This document shows positions 54,397-64,000 of a stretch of DNA of 64,000 nt, piece after piece. The stretch's first letter is position 1. Every line of letters begins with the position of its first letter. The position numbers were made by a program, and so were the translations under genes. Source of the DNA: an uncultured Verrucomicrobiota bacterium (lineage in GTDB: Bacteria > Verrucomicrobiota > Verrucomicrobiia > Limisphaerales > UBA1412); contig CALXMK010000014.1 of NCBI GenBank assembly GCA_944389455.1, positions 1-64,000 of the forward strand, written 5' to 3'. The notes beneath the pieces were generated by a model, which searched no databases, had not been told where the DNA came from, and worked only from the letters and a program-made list of their open reading frames with translations.

Positions 54397-56439
54397 ATGA
54401 AACGAATTTTTTGGGGAACGGTATTATTATTTTTTGCAGTTGAGAGTTTTAGTTTTGGAGCGGAAACTCAGGCGCGCAAGTTGAGTTATCCAGATCTGGT
54501 AAGGCAATTAACAGATTTGGAACAATTGGCAGTTTTGCCGGATCCGGGAGAGAATTGTCTCCAATGGTCTAGTTATGATCGTTCAAGCCGCTATGAGGAG
54601 GATCGGTATCTTAACTGGGATGCCAATGGAGATGGTAACGGCTGTTTACGCAAGGAGGGGAATTTATGGGTATTGGGTGAAATGGAAGGACCGGGATGTA
54701 TCCGCCGAATTTGGTCCGCGGCTCCTGGCCAAGGCCGTGTAATGATTTATCTGGACGGGAATCCTGTTCCGGCGGTGGATTTGCCTTTTGTTGAGTATTT
54801 TGATCGGAGTCAGAAACCGTTTAATTATTCGGCTCTCAATTATACAGCAGCCCGAGGATGGAATTGTTTTGTTCCGATTCCTTTTGCGAAGTCCTGTAAA
54901 ATTGTCGCGGAGGAGAATTGGGGAAATTATTATCATTTTACTTATACATTATTCCCAGAAGGAACGGAGGTTCCTACTTTTTCACGCAATCTGAGTGAGG
55001 AAGATTTTCAGGCTTTAGCTCAGGCAGATACTCTCTTGGGCAATCCCGGGCGAAAACCGTCACTTTATCCGGATGAAAAGAAAGCAGGACTTCTTGATAT
55101 CCGTCTGATGCCTGGGGAAACGATGACAGTTGCTGAGTTGGAAGGACCTCGAGCGATTACGTCTTTGAGAGCAACGGTGCAGCTTCCGGAGGATGTGGAG
55201 GAACAGCGGGAAATATTGCGTAATTTGATTCTTAAAATTAGTTGGGATGGAGAAGCGGAGCCTTCGGTATTAACGCCGTTGGGAGATTTCTTTGGAACAG
55301 CGCCGGGAGTAAATGAGTATAAATCTCTGGTGAGCGGTGTCTGTGAGGGAAACTGGTATTCTTATTGGTATATGCCATTTGAGAAAACGGCGAAAATAGA
55401 GGTAATTAATTTGGGCACAGCTCCGAGAGTGCTGCTGGTACAAGCGGAGCATGCAGCTTTGAATTATCCAATTGAGAAATTGGGACGCTTTCATGCAAAG
55501 TGGCATCGGGACTGTTTCCCTTACGCAGAGGATGAACGGGCTGCTATCGATTGGAGAATGCTTTATACGGAGGGAACAGGGCGTTATTGCGGAGTGATGC
55601 TTCATGTCTGGAATCCGCGCGGAGCCTGGTGGGGAGAGGGAGATGAAAAGTTCTATGTAGATGGAGAAAAGTTCCCATCCACCTTTGGTACAGGTTCGGA
55701 AGATTATTTTGGCTATGCATGGTGTTGCCCTGATCTTTTTCAAAGAGCTTTGCATAATCAGACAATCAGTATGGGGAATAAGGGACATGTCTCTGTAAAC
55801 AGATGGCATATCGCGGATAATATTCCTTTTCAGAATTCATTTGACGGTTCAATTGAAAAGTATTTCCCTAACCAACGGCCGACTCTATATGCTGCGACGG
55901 TTTATTGGTATCTAAATCCTCAAGGCAAAGATCCCTATTCGGAGGAGCATCTTAAAGAACGCACTGGTTATTGGGTGCCGATTCTTCCTTATAAGGTCAA
56001 GGGGGCTCTGGAAGCTGAGTCATTGGAGATAATTAAGTGTACGGGAGGAACACATGAAATTCAAGATATGAGCGGGTTTACCGATGGGTTTTGGAGTCAG
56101 GATAAACACCTGTGGTGGAAGAATCCCCAGCAGGGAGATGAACTGGTATTAGAATTGCCGGTGAAGGAGAAGGGAAATTATCACCTCAAGGCAGGCTTTA
56201 CTCGGGCGAATGATTATGGGATTTTCCAATTATGGCTGGATGATAAAAAGTTGGGAGAACCGATCGATTTTTATAATACCCGAGTGGTGTCAACGGGAGC
56301 GATAGATTTTGGAAGTCATTCTCTCAAGAAAGGGAATCATCGGCTAAAAATAGAGTTTATCGGGAGAAACGAGAAGGCTGTTCCCAATAATATGCTGGGA
56401 TTGGATTTCATTTTGCTTGAGCCATCGGATGATGAATAA
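54397..56439 (+). CDS. Secreted DUF2961 glycoside hydrolase (GH172 family)
   Basis: This 680-residue secreted enzyme has a signal peptide of about 21 residues. A DUF2961 region spans about residues 40-400 (LQWSSYDRSSRY, EMEGPGCIRRIWSAAPGQGRVMIYLDG, FGTGSEDYFGYAWC). Characterised GH172 members act on alpha-D-fructofuranosyl or arabinofuranosyl linkages. Residues about 545-680 form a CBM35/malectin-like beta-sandwich (GGTHEIQDMSGFTDGFWSQDKHLWW, GLDFILLEP) that would hold a glycan. It is monocistronic, with the RNase P RNA gene about 100 bp beyond. The exact substrate is not evident. Confidence 0.87.
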   Translation: MKRIFWGTVLLFFAVESFSFGAETQARKLSYPDLVRQLTDLEQLAVLPDPGENCLQWSSYDRSSRYEEDRYLNWDANGDGNGCLRKEGNLWVLGEMEGPGCIRRIWSAAPGQGRVMIYLDGNPVPAVDLPFVEYFDRSQKPFNYSALNYTAARGWNCFVPIPFAKSCKIVAEENWGNYYHFTYTLFPEGTEVPTFSRNLSEEDFQALAQADTLLGNPGRKPSLYPDEKKAGLLDIRLMPGETMTVAELEGPRAITSLRATVQLPEDVEEQREILRNLILKISWDGEAEPSVLTPLGDFFGTAPGVNEYKSLVSGVCEGNWYSYWYMPFEKTAKIEVINLGTAPRVLLVQAEHAALNYPIEKLGRFHAKWHRDCFPYAEDERAAIDWRMLYTEGTGRYCGVMLHVWNPRGAWWGEGDEKFYVDGEKFPSTFGTGSEDYFGYAWCCPDLFQRALHNQTISMGNKGHVSVNRWHIADNIPFQNSFDGSIEKYFPNQRPTLYAATVYWYLNPQGKDPYSEEHLKERTGYWVPILPYKVKGALEAESLEIIKCTGGTHEIQDMSGFTDGFWSQDKHLWWKNPQQGDELVLELPVKEKGNYHLKAGFTRANDYGIFQLWLDDKKLGEPIDFYNTRVVSTGAIDFGSHSLKKGNHRLKIEFIGRNEKAVPNNMLGLDFILLEPSDDE

Positions 56440-56544
56440 ATTGAGGGAATTGAGCAATAAATAATCCTGGTAGAAAATATGAAAAATTTTGCCGGATTGA
56501 TTTATGCGCTTGAGATTCCCAATGGGCTGCCGTAGTTTAGAAAC

Positions 56545-56929
56545 GGCTTTTGAAAAACGGAAGGTCGCTCCTGAGTTTTCAGGGGAGGAAAGTCCGAACG
56601 CCACAGGACGCAATGCCGTCTAACCGCTTATGCGGATACAGACGGGGAAACAGCTTAAAGGTTGTTTCACGGAAAGTGCCACAGAGAATATACCGCTCTC
56701 CGAGAGGAGAGTAAGGGTGAAAAGGAGGTGTAAGAGACCCCCGCCCGAGAAGTAATTTTCGGGGCATGGAAAACCCCATTGGGCGCAAGACCAAATAGGA
56801 AATTCTTTTGGAGTGGTCCGCTCCAGTGCGCAAGCCGGAATTTCGGGTTAGGTTGCTTAGAGAAATGATCTTCTCCGTTTCCTTGGTTGGAAATGAAGAC
56901 AGAATTCGGCTTATAGTTTTTCAAAAGCC
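56545..56929 (+). ncRNA. rnpB: RNase P RNA, bacterial class A
   Basis: The ends GGCTTTTGAAAAAC (56545-56558) and GTTTTTCAAAAGCC (56916-56929) pair perfectly as helix P1. The universally conserved core is present: GAGGAAAGTCCGAACGCCAC near the 5' end, and ACAGAATTCGGCTTATAG near the 3' end. A GCCGTCTAACCG...GACGGGGAAACAG region and the CCCCATTGGGCGCAAGACCAA segment between them fit the P7-P11 and specificity parts. At about 385 nt it is typical of a class A RNA. It is followed by TTTTT, which serves as a terminator with P1. It would process tRNA 5' ends. Confidence 0.96.
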
Positions 56930-56950
56930 TTTTTACCTAAGACAGCAGAG

Positions 56951-58435
56951 ATGAAAGAGAGAGCTTTTATACTGGTGTTTGGGCTGGGCCTGTTATTGAT
57001 GATAGCAGGGACTCTCTTCTTTTTTATAGCTTTAGTTAGCAATCAAACTCGTATTGAATACGCGGAAGAACAATGGCGTTATGCCCTTTTGGCGGCGGAA
57101 TCAGCTGTAAATGAAGGGATTGCTTTAGAGGTTTTTATCGCAGAGAATTATTTGAATCAATCTCAAGAACAGGAGGCTTCTTTCACGGGAGTACTGAATA
57201 CCAATCGCTGGAGTACTAATGATGGACGTTATACGGAATGGGGCTTCCCTACAAATCAGGAAATCTTTATTTTATCCGAACCGGAGAAGTTAAATGGAGG
57301 AAGCGTGTTTTATGTTTGTGGAATTTTAAGACAAAAGGATACAACTCGGTTTTATGGATTAGGAGGTGCCTATCCGCTGAAGGGAACAAATCCTTTATTG
57401 AGATTGATTCAAGTCGATGCTCTAACAGAACATATCGATAATACCAACGCGATGCAAGGGGCTCTGATTGCGGTTGAAAATTTTAAATGGGAGGGAAAAA
57501 TAGAGGTTGTAGGAACCAATTTTCTCCAAGCGGATAATGTTGATAACGGAGCAGTTGTTATTTCCGCGGGATATCCTAACAAAGATCAGTTCTATTCAGG
57601 AGAGCAGACTATTGAAGGTTATTATGTAACTCGTGGAGTGGATCTTCCAATTGGATTGAATTCCCCTCAAGAGGATGAATCGCTGACGAATTTTAATTCC
57701 GCCGCAGGTCGGACGGCAGTGGAGAGTACAAATGAATCTGTTTTGAGAGTAGGTTCCAAGAGCTTTTTAGAGCAGGGGAAGGAAGGGTATGAAACAAATC
57801 ATTTTGTAACCCGTTTGAATTGGGAACCTTATCCTCCAAAGGAAGCACCCCCTGCCGATCAATGTACGGAAGCTCCAATTGTGGAGATAGGAGATACTAA
57901 TGCACCGACTAAAGTGTACCAGTTTTCTGAATCTGGAAGATATAAAATTACTCAACCGGAGACTCTTCCTATGATTTTTAAATCCAATGCAGTTGTTACT
58001 CTTCGTGTTCCTGATAATTTTATCTTTGCCGATTCGGATGTAACGTTTGAGGCCGGAGCCAGAGTGGAGATGTTTCCTGATGGAAATCTTACGCTGAAAG
58101 TTCAATCTCTGAATATCGGTGAGGATTGGAGAACTTTGTTGGTATGGGGAGGAACTAATATTGATCAGGAGATTGTTGTTCAAGGGGTAGAAAATAAGAT
58201 TCTGTATGGGAAGATCTATGCTCCTTATAGCCGGGTCTGTTTGACAAATGGAGTGCAGTATTCCGGTTTCTTAGCAGGAGGCAAAGTGGAGCTGTATGAT
58301 GGTACTTTTTTCAGAGCAGACCAGGCTGCCGCACAATTCGAGGAGAGAGGATCCATTAACGAGGGGCATTATCGGATTACACGATGGGAGGAGATTCCCT
58401 TATTTAAAGATGAAGATAACGATGACGAACCTTAA
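56951..58435 (+). CDS. Membrane-anchored PilX-type pilin-like exported protein
   Basis: This 494-residue protein has one N-terminal hydrophobic helix (about residues 5-30) with Glu39 and Glu40 beyond it, followed by a polar body of about 460 residues rich in beta structure. The layout ([20 protein letters not shown], then an alpha-helical [13 protein letters not shown] spine) resembles PilX/GspK-type minor pilins and the large pilus-tip-like proteins found with type IV pilus genes. It could be a partner of the secretin operon at 7.7-15 kb, but it stands alone with no prepilin peptidase-type leader evident. The distant homology is tentative. Confidence 0.5.
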   Translation: MKERAFILVFGLGLLLMIAGTLFFFIALVSNQTRIEYAEEQWRYALLAAESAVNEGIALEVFIAENYLNQSQEQEASFTGVLNTNRWSTNDGRYTEWGFPTNQEIFILSEPEKLNGGSVFYVCGILRQKDTTRFYGLGGAYPLKGTNPLLRLIQVDALTEHIDNTNAMQGALIAVENFKWEGKIEVVGTNFLQADNVDNGAVVISAGYPNKDQFYSGEQTIEGYYVTRGVDLPIGLNSPQEDESLTNFNSAAGRTAVESTNESVLRVGSKSFLEQGKEGYETNHFVTRLNWEPYPPKEAPPADQCTEAPIVEIGDTNAPTKVYQFSESGRYKITQPETLPMIFKSNAVVTLRVPDNFIFADSDVTFEAGARVEMFPDGNLTLKVQSLNIGEDWRTLLVWGGTNIDQEIVVQGVENKILYGKIYAPYSRVCLTNGVQYSGFLAGGKVELYDGTFFRADQAAAQFEERGSINEGHYRITRWEEIPLFKDEDNDDEP

Positions 58436-58461
58436 TTTGTTGGTACAAATCAGAATTTAAC

Positions 58462-59388
58462 GTGAATTTTTGTGAGATTGTCCTATACTCGGAGTGTATG
58501 AGTGCAATGCCTCTGCTGAGTTTGGATTTGCCCGGTATTAAGAAGTTAAAAAGCGGAAAAGTTCGCGAAGTGTTTGATCTGGGCGAAAATCTTCTGTTTG
58601 TAGCAACGGATCGGATTTCGGCCTTTGATTGTATTATGCCTAATGGTATTCCCGGTAAAGGGAAAGCCCTTACACAGATGAGCCATTTTTGGTTTGATGC
58701 GACGGCCGATATTATTCGCAATCATCGTGTGGGGAAGAGAGAAACTCCATTGCCGGAAGTATTAAAACCTTGGGAAGAGCAGCTGGCCGGCCGCAGTATG
58801 GTTGTTCAAAAAGCCAAGCCTCTTTGTATCGAATGTGTGGTGCGCGGTTATCTGGCTGGTTCCGGTTGGAAAGAGTATAAGAAGAGCCGTACTGTTTGTG
58901 GAATTCCGTTGCCGGAGGGACTGGAGGAATCTTCTGAATTGCCGGAAGTTATCTTTACCCCTTCAACCAAAGCGGAAGAGGGACATGATGAAAATATTTC
59001 TTTCGAAAAAGCGGCAGAATTAGTAGGCAAAGAGATTGCCGAGAAGGTGCGTCAGGCTAGTATTAAGCTTTACAGTTGGGCTCGTGATTATGCTCGGGGA
59101 AAGGGTATTATCATCGCTGATACGAAATTTGAATTTGGAGTTTTAGATAATGACCTTATTCTTATTGATGAGGTGCTGACTCCTGATTCTTCTCGTTTTT
59201 GGCCCCTTGCGGAGTATCAGCCTGGCAGAGGGCAATCGAGCTTTGATAAACAATTTGTCCGTGATTATTTGGAGACTCTTGATTGGGATAAACAGCCGCC
59301 GGCTCCGGCTTTGCCGAAAGAGGTTGTTGACAAAACAGCGGAGAAGTATGCCGAAGCCTATCGTCGTCTGACCGGCAAGGAACTTTAA
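58462..59388 (+). CDS. purC: Phosphoribosylaminoimidazole-succinocarboxamide synthase
   Basis: This SAICAR synthetase of purine biosynthesis joins aspartate to CAIR using ATP. The open frame starts at 58462, but ATG at 58498 is more probable and gives about 296 residues. Motifs are [25 protein letters not shown] (nucleotide and substrate site), [63 protein letters not shown] and [11 protein letters not shown]. The length matches the long single-domain PurC of many bacteria. It stands alone upstream of a Xer-type recombinase gene. Confidence 0.95.
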   Translation: MNFCEIVLYSECMSAMPLLSLDLPGIKKLKSGKVREVFDLGENLLFVATDRISAFDCIMPNGIPGKGKALTQMSHFWFDATADIIRNHRVGKRETPLPEVLKPWEEQLAGRSMVVQKAKPLCIECVVRGYLAGSGWKEYKKSRTVCGIPLPEGLEESSELPEVIFTPSTKAEEGHDENISFEKAAELVGKEIAEKVRQASIKLYSWARDYARGKGIIIADTKFEFGVLDNDLILIDEVLTPDSSRFWPLAEYQPGRGQSSFDKQFVRDYLETLDWDKQPPAPALPKEVVDKTAEKYAEAYRRLTGKEL

Positions 59389-59456
59389 TCCCAAAACGAG
59401 GCAGGAATGACTGTCGGATAGTAAAACGAGAGATAACGGCAGAAAGCGAGGCCGGA

Positions 59457-60377
59457 ATGGAGTTCTTAGTGGATGATTTTCTACTATATCTGAGGCATGA
59501 AAAAGGGGCCGCAGAGAAAACCCAATTAACCTATTCGATTGTTTTACGTCGTTTGACGAAATGGGCCAGAGAACGAAAAATAAATAAGTGGCAAGAGTTT
59601 ACAAGAGCTGATCTGAGTGAATTTCTTCAGGATGAGAGAGATCGGCGTGTGAAGAGATCCTCAGAGGAATCCCCTCATGAGCCAAGCGTTTCGACCTTGT
59701 ATCTGGAAATAGCCTCCCTTAAAGCCTTTTTTAAGTTTTGTGAGGCAGAGAAAATCCTTCCTGTAAATATAGCGGATTGTATTTCTCTGCCTCGACGATG
59801 GAAGGAGCTGCCTAAATCGCTGGAGTCCGAGGAGATTGAGCGTCTTTTAAAACCTCTGGAGAAGATGAGTCCAGCCGATTTATGTGATCAGGCAGCCTTA
59901 GAGTTGTGTTATTGTTCTGGATTGAGACTTTCAGAGTTATGTAATTTACGATTGGAACAGCTGAACTTACAGAATGGATTTATCACTGTTATTGGCAAGG
60001 GAAACAAGGAACGACTTATCCCGGTAGGACAAAGGGGAATTAAAGCATTAACTGAATATTTGGAGAGAGGAAGACCCACGTTGGTTCATAAAAACTCGCC
60101 TGGAACAGTGTTTTTAACAACTCGCGGTACCCAATTTGCTCCGGTGACAATGTGGCTTAGAATCAAGAATCGAGTTAAACGGGCTGGGATTACCCGCAAT
60201 GTTACGCCACATTATCTGCGTCATAGTTTTGCTACTCATCTGTTGGAGCATGGTGCTGATTTGCGGGTAATACAGGAAATGTTGGGACATGCGAGCATTG
60301 GTACAACCGAAATTTATACTCATGTTGCCAATGCTCATTTAAGGGAAGTGTATAATAAGTTTCATCCGCGTGGGTAA
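59457..60377 (+). CDS. Tyrosine recombinase of the Xer family
   Basis: This 306-residue site-specific recombinase would resolve chromosome dimers or act as an integrase. An N-terminal SAM-like core-binding domain spans about 1-105. The catalytic set is complete: Arg157 (CSGLRLSEL), Lys181 (VIGKGNKERL), His252 and Arg255 (HYLRHSFATHLL), His278 (LGHASIGTTEIY) and the nucleophile Tyr287. The size and the LRHSFATHLLEHGADLR segment match XerC/XerD rather than phage integrases. The start is 68 bp after purC. I cannot separate XerC from XerD. Confidence 0.9.
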   Translation: MEFLVDDFLLYLRHEKGAAEKTQLTYSIVLRRLTKWARERKINKWQEFTRADLSEFLQDERDRRVKRSSEESPHEPSVSTLYLEIASLKAFFKFCEAEKILPVNIADCISLPRRWKELPKSLESEEIERLLKPLEKMSPADLCDQAALELCYCSGLRLSELCNLRLEQLNLQNGFITVIGKGNKERLIPVGQRGIKALTEYLERGRPTLVHKNSPGTVFLTTRGTQFAPVTMWLRIKNRVKRAGITRNVTPHYLRHSFATHLLEHGADLRVIQEMLGHASIGTTEIYTHVANAHLREVYNKFHPRG

Positions 60378-60489
60378 GTTAGAAGATAATGAGCTGAGAA
60401 AATACTCAGTAGAGAGAGGGGAGATAGAAAAAACGATAACTATTTTTCTGGAAGAGAAAAGCTTTCTCTGAAATAATGAAAGGGGTTTT

Positions 60490-63135
60490 ATGGATGATTC
60501 CAAGATGAAAAAAAATGATTCTTCTCTTAAAGATAAAGGAGGATTTTTTATATTAACGGCAGTTTTGCTTGTCTTACTCTGTGCGTTGTTGTATCCGGTA
60601 TTCGCTCCGGAAAATGTTCAGTTTTCTAACGATGGCCCTTATGGTGTAATCAGTTCCGATACATGGAAGCTGCCGCAGACTTTTTTGGGCCAATGGAATG
60701 ACCTTAATTGGCTAGGAAACGAAGATGTAGCGGCTCCGCCCAATGTTACCAATTTAATTAGACTGCTGCTTGGAACATTAGGGTTTGCCAAATTTGACGC
60801 GTTTTTGACGACTCTTTTTGCGGGTTTATGCGGAGGGCTTTTCTTTAGAGTGATTGGTGGAAATTGGTGGGTCTGCGCGTTAGGTGGTTTGGCGGCAGCT
60901 TTTAATTCCAATAATTTCTCTAATGCCTGTTGGGGGTTGGGATCTCGGCCTCTCTGTTTCGGCGGTGCGATGTTGGCTCTAAGCATGATTGCCACTAAAT
61001 TCAGAGGACGTTATTCTTGGTTGAAAGTGGCTTTGGCAGGAGTTGGCGCGGGTTTAGCCATCATGGAAGGTTATGACCTTGGGGCAATTCTTTGTATCTA
61101 TATCGCTCTATATGCGGCTTTTGTAACATTTTTTGATACGGAGGCCTATCCTGAAGAAGAAAGGTATTCCTCGCCTGGGAACAGAGCTTTATTAGCAGTG
61201 ATTCGAGTGATGGTAATTGCGGCGGTAACAGCTTTAACTGCTTCTTATTCGCTTTTCTCTTTATCGGAAACACAGGTCAAAGATGTTGGTATTTTTGATC
61301 AGCAGGCTGAGAGTCAACGTTGGAATTTTTCCACTCAATGGAGTTTTCCTAAACAGGAAACGCTTCGATTGATTATTCCTGGTTTAAAAGGGTATAGAAT
61401 GGACAGCCCGGATGGGAAAAATTATTGGGGATCAGTAGGTGAGACTCCTGGCTACGAACCGGGAGGTGCCGGAATGGCTCGTTTTTCTGGTTCTGGTGAG
61501 TATGCCGGATTATTGGTAGTGTTGATTGCTTCTTGGGCTGTAGCCAGTATTTTCAGAAAAAAAGATAATCCTTTTAATCAAAACGAAATACGTCATTTAA
61601 AGTTTTGGAGTATAGTAGCTTTGTGTTCTCTTTTGTTGGCCTTTGGACGCTATGCTCCTTTCTATCAGTTGGTATATATTACTCCGGTTATCGGAATGTT
61701 TAGAAATCCTATTAAATATCTGGTTCCGTTTCATATTTCGATATTGATTCTTTTCGGTTACGCATTGGTTGGTTTTTGCCGCGCTTATTTGAATGATATT
61801 TCTTTGAATTCAAATCGTGAGAGTAAGGAGACTTGGGGAACGAGTTTAGCTATAGGTTGGAGAAAACTTACTTCTTTTGATAAGGCTTGGGTATGGGGTG
61901 TTCTGATTTGGATTGGAGTTTCTTTATTGGGATTATTGATATTCCTTTCAGCGGAAACATCAGTGGTTGCTTATTTACAGAAAACCGGGTTTAGCATTCA
62001 GGAATCGGAGAGTATATTTGCGGCTTCCATGTGGGAGATTATGATCTATCTGGCGTTGCTGATGATAGGATTAATCCTGGTTACTTTTATTTTGGGCAGA
62101 CGTTTGAAACCTCAGCGGGCGACAATACTTTGTTGGGTAATTCTCGTGATCTGCATGTTGGATTTTTATCGCGCAAATAAGCCTTGGACTGTTTTTTACA
62201 ATTATCAAACCCGTCTTCAGAAAGATGATATGATTGAATATCTGATTTCCCAACCCAAGACAGAGCGCGTTTCTATTGTTCCAGGAAAGGATGAGTACAG
62301 CCAAGCGTTGATGCAGCTTTACTCTGTGGAGTGGATGCAGCATGAATTCCCACATTATAATATTCATACACTGCAAAGCTGGATGGAACCGCGTAAGGGA
62401 ACAGATAAAATTATTTTTGAGGGGATGTTTTCTACGAATATGCTTCGGTACTGGGAGCTGACCGGGGTCAAGCATTTAATTGGCGCAAAAGGGTATGCGG
62501 AAGCGTTGAATACATCATTGGATTCTGAAAAGAAACGTTTTTCTGAAGAGTTTATTTTTACAATGAATCCAGTGGAACCTCCTCGACATTTACTGGCTAA
62601 GCAGGATCAGGAGGGACCGTTTTCTATTATTCGTTTTGAAGGAGCTATTCCACGATTGGCTTTATACCAAAATTGGGAAGTAGTTCCTACGGATAATGAA
62701 GTCTTTACGCGTTTGACGGATCCTGAGTTTGACCCTGCTCAAACAGTTCTCATCAGTCAGGATTCAATGCCAGAAGGTGATTCTGGTATTTGTACAAATA
62801 AGCCGGCTCCTTTTGTTCAATTGGATTACAAGAGTTATTCTCCGCTAAAATTTACTGTGGATATAAAAGGAGTGACTCGAGAATCTCTTTTGCTGATTAA
62901 TGATCGGTATAATGTTAAGTGGAAAGCTTTTGTAGATGGAAAACCGGCGGAGATTGTGCGCTGCAATTATATTGCACGCGGAATCAGATTGAGTCCTGGA
63001 GATCATCAGCTGGAGATGCGTTTTGAACAGAATACGTTTTTCTTCTTTGTCAGTCTTGTGATGATGGTGATTGGATTGCCGGCGCTCTTTATTTTACTGA
63101 GACGCAATCCCTTTAAATTAGCTAAGAAGGCTTGA
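60490..63135 (+). CDS. Large YfhO-like polytopic membrane protein
   Basis: This 881-residue inner-membrane protein has about a dozen hydrophobic segments and an exposed C-terminal domain. The start is MDDSKMKKNDSS. An early loop with Asp residues (FSNDGPYGVISSDTWKLP) follows the first helix, as in GT-C/YfhO-type proteins. The C-terminal portion (LLINDRYNVKWKAFVDGKPAEI, IRLSPGDHQLEMRF) resembles the lumenal domain of YfhO. Family members are linked to modification of cell-surface polymers such as lipoteichoic acid or lipid A, but no specific reaction is visible here. The perfect inverted repeat at 63161-63196 terminates it. Confidence 0.8.
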   Translation: MDDSKMKKNDSSLKDKGGFFILTAVLLVLLCALLYPVFAPENVQFSNDGPYGVISSDTWKLPQTFLGQWNDLNWLGNEDVAAPPNVTNLIRLLLGTLGFAKFDAFLTTLFAGLCGGLFFRVIGGNWWVCALGGLAAAFNSNNFSNACWGLGSRPLCFGGAMLALSMIATKFRGRYSWLKVALAGVGAGLAIMEGYDLGAILCIYIALYAAFVTFFDTEAYPEEERYSSPGNRALLAVIRVMVIAAVTALTASYSLFSLSETQVKDVGIFDQQAESQRWNFSTQWSFPKQETLRLIIPGLKGYRMDSPDGKNYWGSVGETPGYEPGGAGMARFSGSGEYAGLLVVLIASWAVASIFRKKDNPFNQNEIRHLKFWSIVALCSLLLAFGRYAPFYQLVYITPVIGMFRNPIKYLVPFHISILILFGYALVGFCRAYLNDISLNSNRESKETWGTSLAIGWRKLTSFDKAWVWGVLIWIGVSLLGLLIFLSAETSVVAYLQKTGFSIQESESIFAASMWEIMIYLALLMIGLILVTFILGRRLKPQRATILCWVILVICMLDFYRANKPWTVFYNYQTRLQKDDMIEYLISQPKTERVSIVPGKDEYSQALMQLYSVEWMQHEFPHYNIHTLQSWMEPRKGTDKIIFEGMFSTNMLRYWELTGVKHLIGAKGYAEALNTSLDSEKKRFSEEFIFTMNPVEPPRHLLAKQDQEGPFSIIRFEGAIPRLALYQNWEVVPTDNEVFTRLTDPEFDPAQTVLISQDSMPEGDSGICTNKPAPFVQLDYKSYSPLKFTVDIKGVTRESLLLINDRYNVKWKAFVDGKPAEIVRCNYIARGIRLSPGDHQLEMRFEQNTFFFFVSLVMMVIGLPALFILLRRNPFKLAKKA

Positions 63136-63160
63136 TTTTATAATAGAAAATCAGAGAAAT

Positions 63161-63196
63161 AATAAAAGCGCCTCTTGTTATAGAGGCGCTTTTATT
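63161..63196. terminator. Bidirectional terminator with 15-bp perfect stem
   Basis: AATAAAAGCGCCTCT (63161-63175) pairs exactly with AGAGGCGCTTTTATT (63182-63196) around a 6-nt loop, with A and T runs on both sides. It separates the YfhO-like gene and the convergent GH43 gene. Confidence 0.9.
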
Positions 63197-63251
63197 GTTA
63201 ATTGATAGAAATCACTAATATCAAATTAATTGTTCTTCTCAGAGGGGAAAA

Positions 63252-64000
63252 TTATTTAGATTCCAATTTGTTTTTAAGAACAAGTGTGTCTCCTTTATCT
63301 TCCACTTCATAGATACGAGCTCTTTCTGAGCCTCCCGGAGAATTGGGAGAGTGGAAAACAATATTGAGTTTACCGTCAAAGGATTTGAAGAGCATTCCGT
63401 GACCTCCATGTTTATTAAAGATGGGGTCTTTCTGCTGAATCCAGGGACCAGTTACTTTTCCAGTAGAGGATTCCGCAATACCGATGGCATACTCGCCATT
63501 CATAAAACTGGACCAAATCATTAGTAATTTTTCTGTTTGGGTACGGTAGAGAAAACATCCGTCAGTTACGTATGAGGTTGGAAGATCAGACTGCTTATGT
63601 TCGGAGCCGGTAGACCATGGAGCAGCCGAGGCATGAAAGAGAGTTAAAGGTTCTCCTACGGAAGCGGAAAGATCCGGTTTTAGCTGGATTAAATTCATGC
63701 CTCCATCTATAGTTTGTACCCATTCATGGCAATAGATCATATAGGGTATTCCATTTTCAACCCAGAGAGTTCCGTCCAGAGCCATTTCATCCATTGGAGT
63801 GTGGGGCATGAGATTGTCAAAGGGGAGAAAAGGCCCTTCGGGGGAATCTGAATAGAAGATTTGTGTCCCTCGAAAAGTGAAATCGGTCCAACCGGGTTGA
63901 GATTTTTTCCAGCGGATCTCTGAGTTGAGGGTAGCAAATAGATAATATTTACCCTGGTAAGAGTGAACTTCAGGAGCCCATATGCGGCCTGTAATCCAAT
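63252..64000 (-). CDS. Glycoside hydrolase family 43 protein (partial, 5' end beyond window)
   Basis: The open minus frame runs through the window edge, beginning ITGRIWAPEVHSYQGKYYLFA and continuing to the stop at 63252, so the gene starts to the right of 64000. WAPEVH, YYLFATL, DGTLWVENGIPYMIYCHEW and GGHGMLFKSFDGKLNIVFHSP are typical of GH43 propeller blades. It is a separate gene from the GH43 at 40102 and belongs to another subfamily by eye. Nothing is visible of the signal peptide or catalytic base. Internal ATG frames at 63809 and 63937 are not real starts. Confidence 0.85.
   Translation of the reverse strand, partial: WITGRIWAPEVHSYQGKYYLFATLNSEIRWKKSQPGWTDFTFRGTQIFYSDSPEGPFLPFDNLMPHTPMDEMALDGTLWVENGIPYMIYCHEWVQTIDGGMNLIQLKPDLSASVGEPLTLFHASAAPWSTGSEHKQSDLPTSYVTDGCFLYRTQTEKLLMIWSSFMNGEYAIGIAESSTGKVTGPWIQQKDPIFNKHGGHGMLFKSFDGKLNIVFHSPNSPGGSERARIYEVEDKGDTLVLKNKLESK

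Noticed and set aside
56579..56924. Minus-strand coding frames across the RNase P RNA
   Set aside because: The region has the full conserved class A RNase P RNA core, so the frames are coincidental.
59457..60377. The tyrosine recombinase as evidence of an integrated mobile element
   Set aside because: Its length and motif set match housekeeping XerC/XerD, and no attachment repeats, tRNA or phage genes flank it.
1..64000. CRISPR arrays, tRNA genes, transposases and phage genes
   Set aside because: I scanned for regularly spaced repeats, tRNA-like T-loop and acceptor motifs and transposase or capsid signatures, and saw none. A covariance-model search would be needed to exclude a tRNA completely.

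Overview
The window reads as a chromosomal segment of a carbohydrate-degrading Gram-negative bacterium of the PVC group, most likely Verrucomicrobiota. This is inferred from gene content, without a phylogeny. The pointers are: a secretin operon with a PilM-PilN fusion; exported proteins of the DUF1080, ThuA, Tat-exported TIM-barrel and DUF2961 families; a huge lamin-tail/LamG/CotH protein ending in a short domain common in verrucomicrobial exported proteins; and a YfhO-like giant membrane protein. Base composition is moderately AT-rich. Housekeeping genes (metF, rpmB, acnA, pheT, rnpB, purC, a Xer recombinase, hrpB) are scattered among accessory loci. I see no tRNA, rRNA, CRISPR array, transposase or phage gene.

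Layout. 1-1330: a BspA-like leucine-rich repeat gene flanked by a diverged 64-bp direct repeat and A/T-rich palindromes. 1.3-7.4 kb: a 2029-residue CotH/lamin-tail/LamG exported protein. 7.7-15.0 kb (minus): a compact secretion or pilus operon in the order secretin, PilM-PilN fusion, PilO-like, GspC/PilP-like, GspE/PilB ATPase. 15.3-18.9 kb (plus): a surface-sugar operon (DegT aminotransferase, GT2, TVP38 membrane protein, Gfo/Idh dehydrogenase). 19.0-20.9 kb: a divergent pair, ThuA-like and Tat-exported sugar isomerase-like. 20.9-22.2 kb: metF and rpmB. 22.3-24.8 kb: a frameshifted lipoprotein gene and a beta-helix exported protein. 24.9-27.8 kb: three tandem DUF1080 genes. 28.0-33.0 kb: a small cytochrome c, a pair of unrecognised exported proteins and a glycine-zipper lipoprotein. 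33.2-39.8 kb: hrpB, then acnA with a small membrane protein and a TPR protein. 40.1-44.5 kb: divergent GH43 and alpha-galactosidase.

45.2-50.2 kb is the least conventional part. It holds three tandem small membrane proteins with strong Shine-Dalgarno sequences and two paralogous anchored alpha-helical-repeat proteins. These are followed by three visibly decayed genes: one collapsed by internal deletion, one with a probable 1-nt shift in a T run, and one broken by a perfect 16-bp tandem duplication. I read it as an orphan gene family that expands and decays by tandem duplication.

50.3-64 kb: a HGSNAT/DUF5009 acyltransferase, pheT, a GH172 (DUF2961) enzyme, RNase P RNA, a pilin-like anchored protein, purC, a Xer-type recombinase, a YfhO-like protein and a GH43 gene cut by the window edge.

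How the genes fit together. The GH43, GH36-type, GH172 and beta-helix proteins would release sugars from plant or host glycans. The ThuA, TIM-barrel and DUF1080 set matches the kind of genes found in 3-keto-glycoside metabolism. The secretin operon could export some of the large exported proteins. Most of the pathway-level statements are inference from family and neighbourhood.
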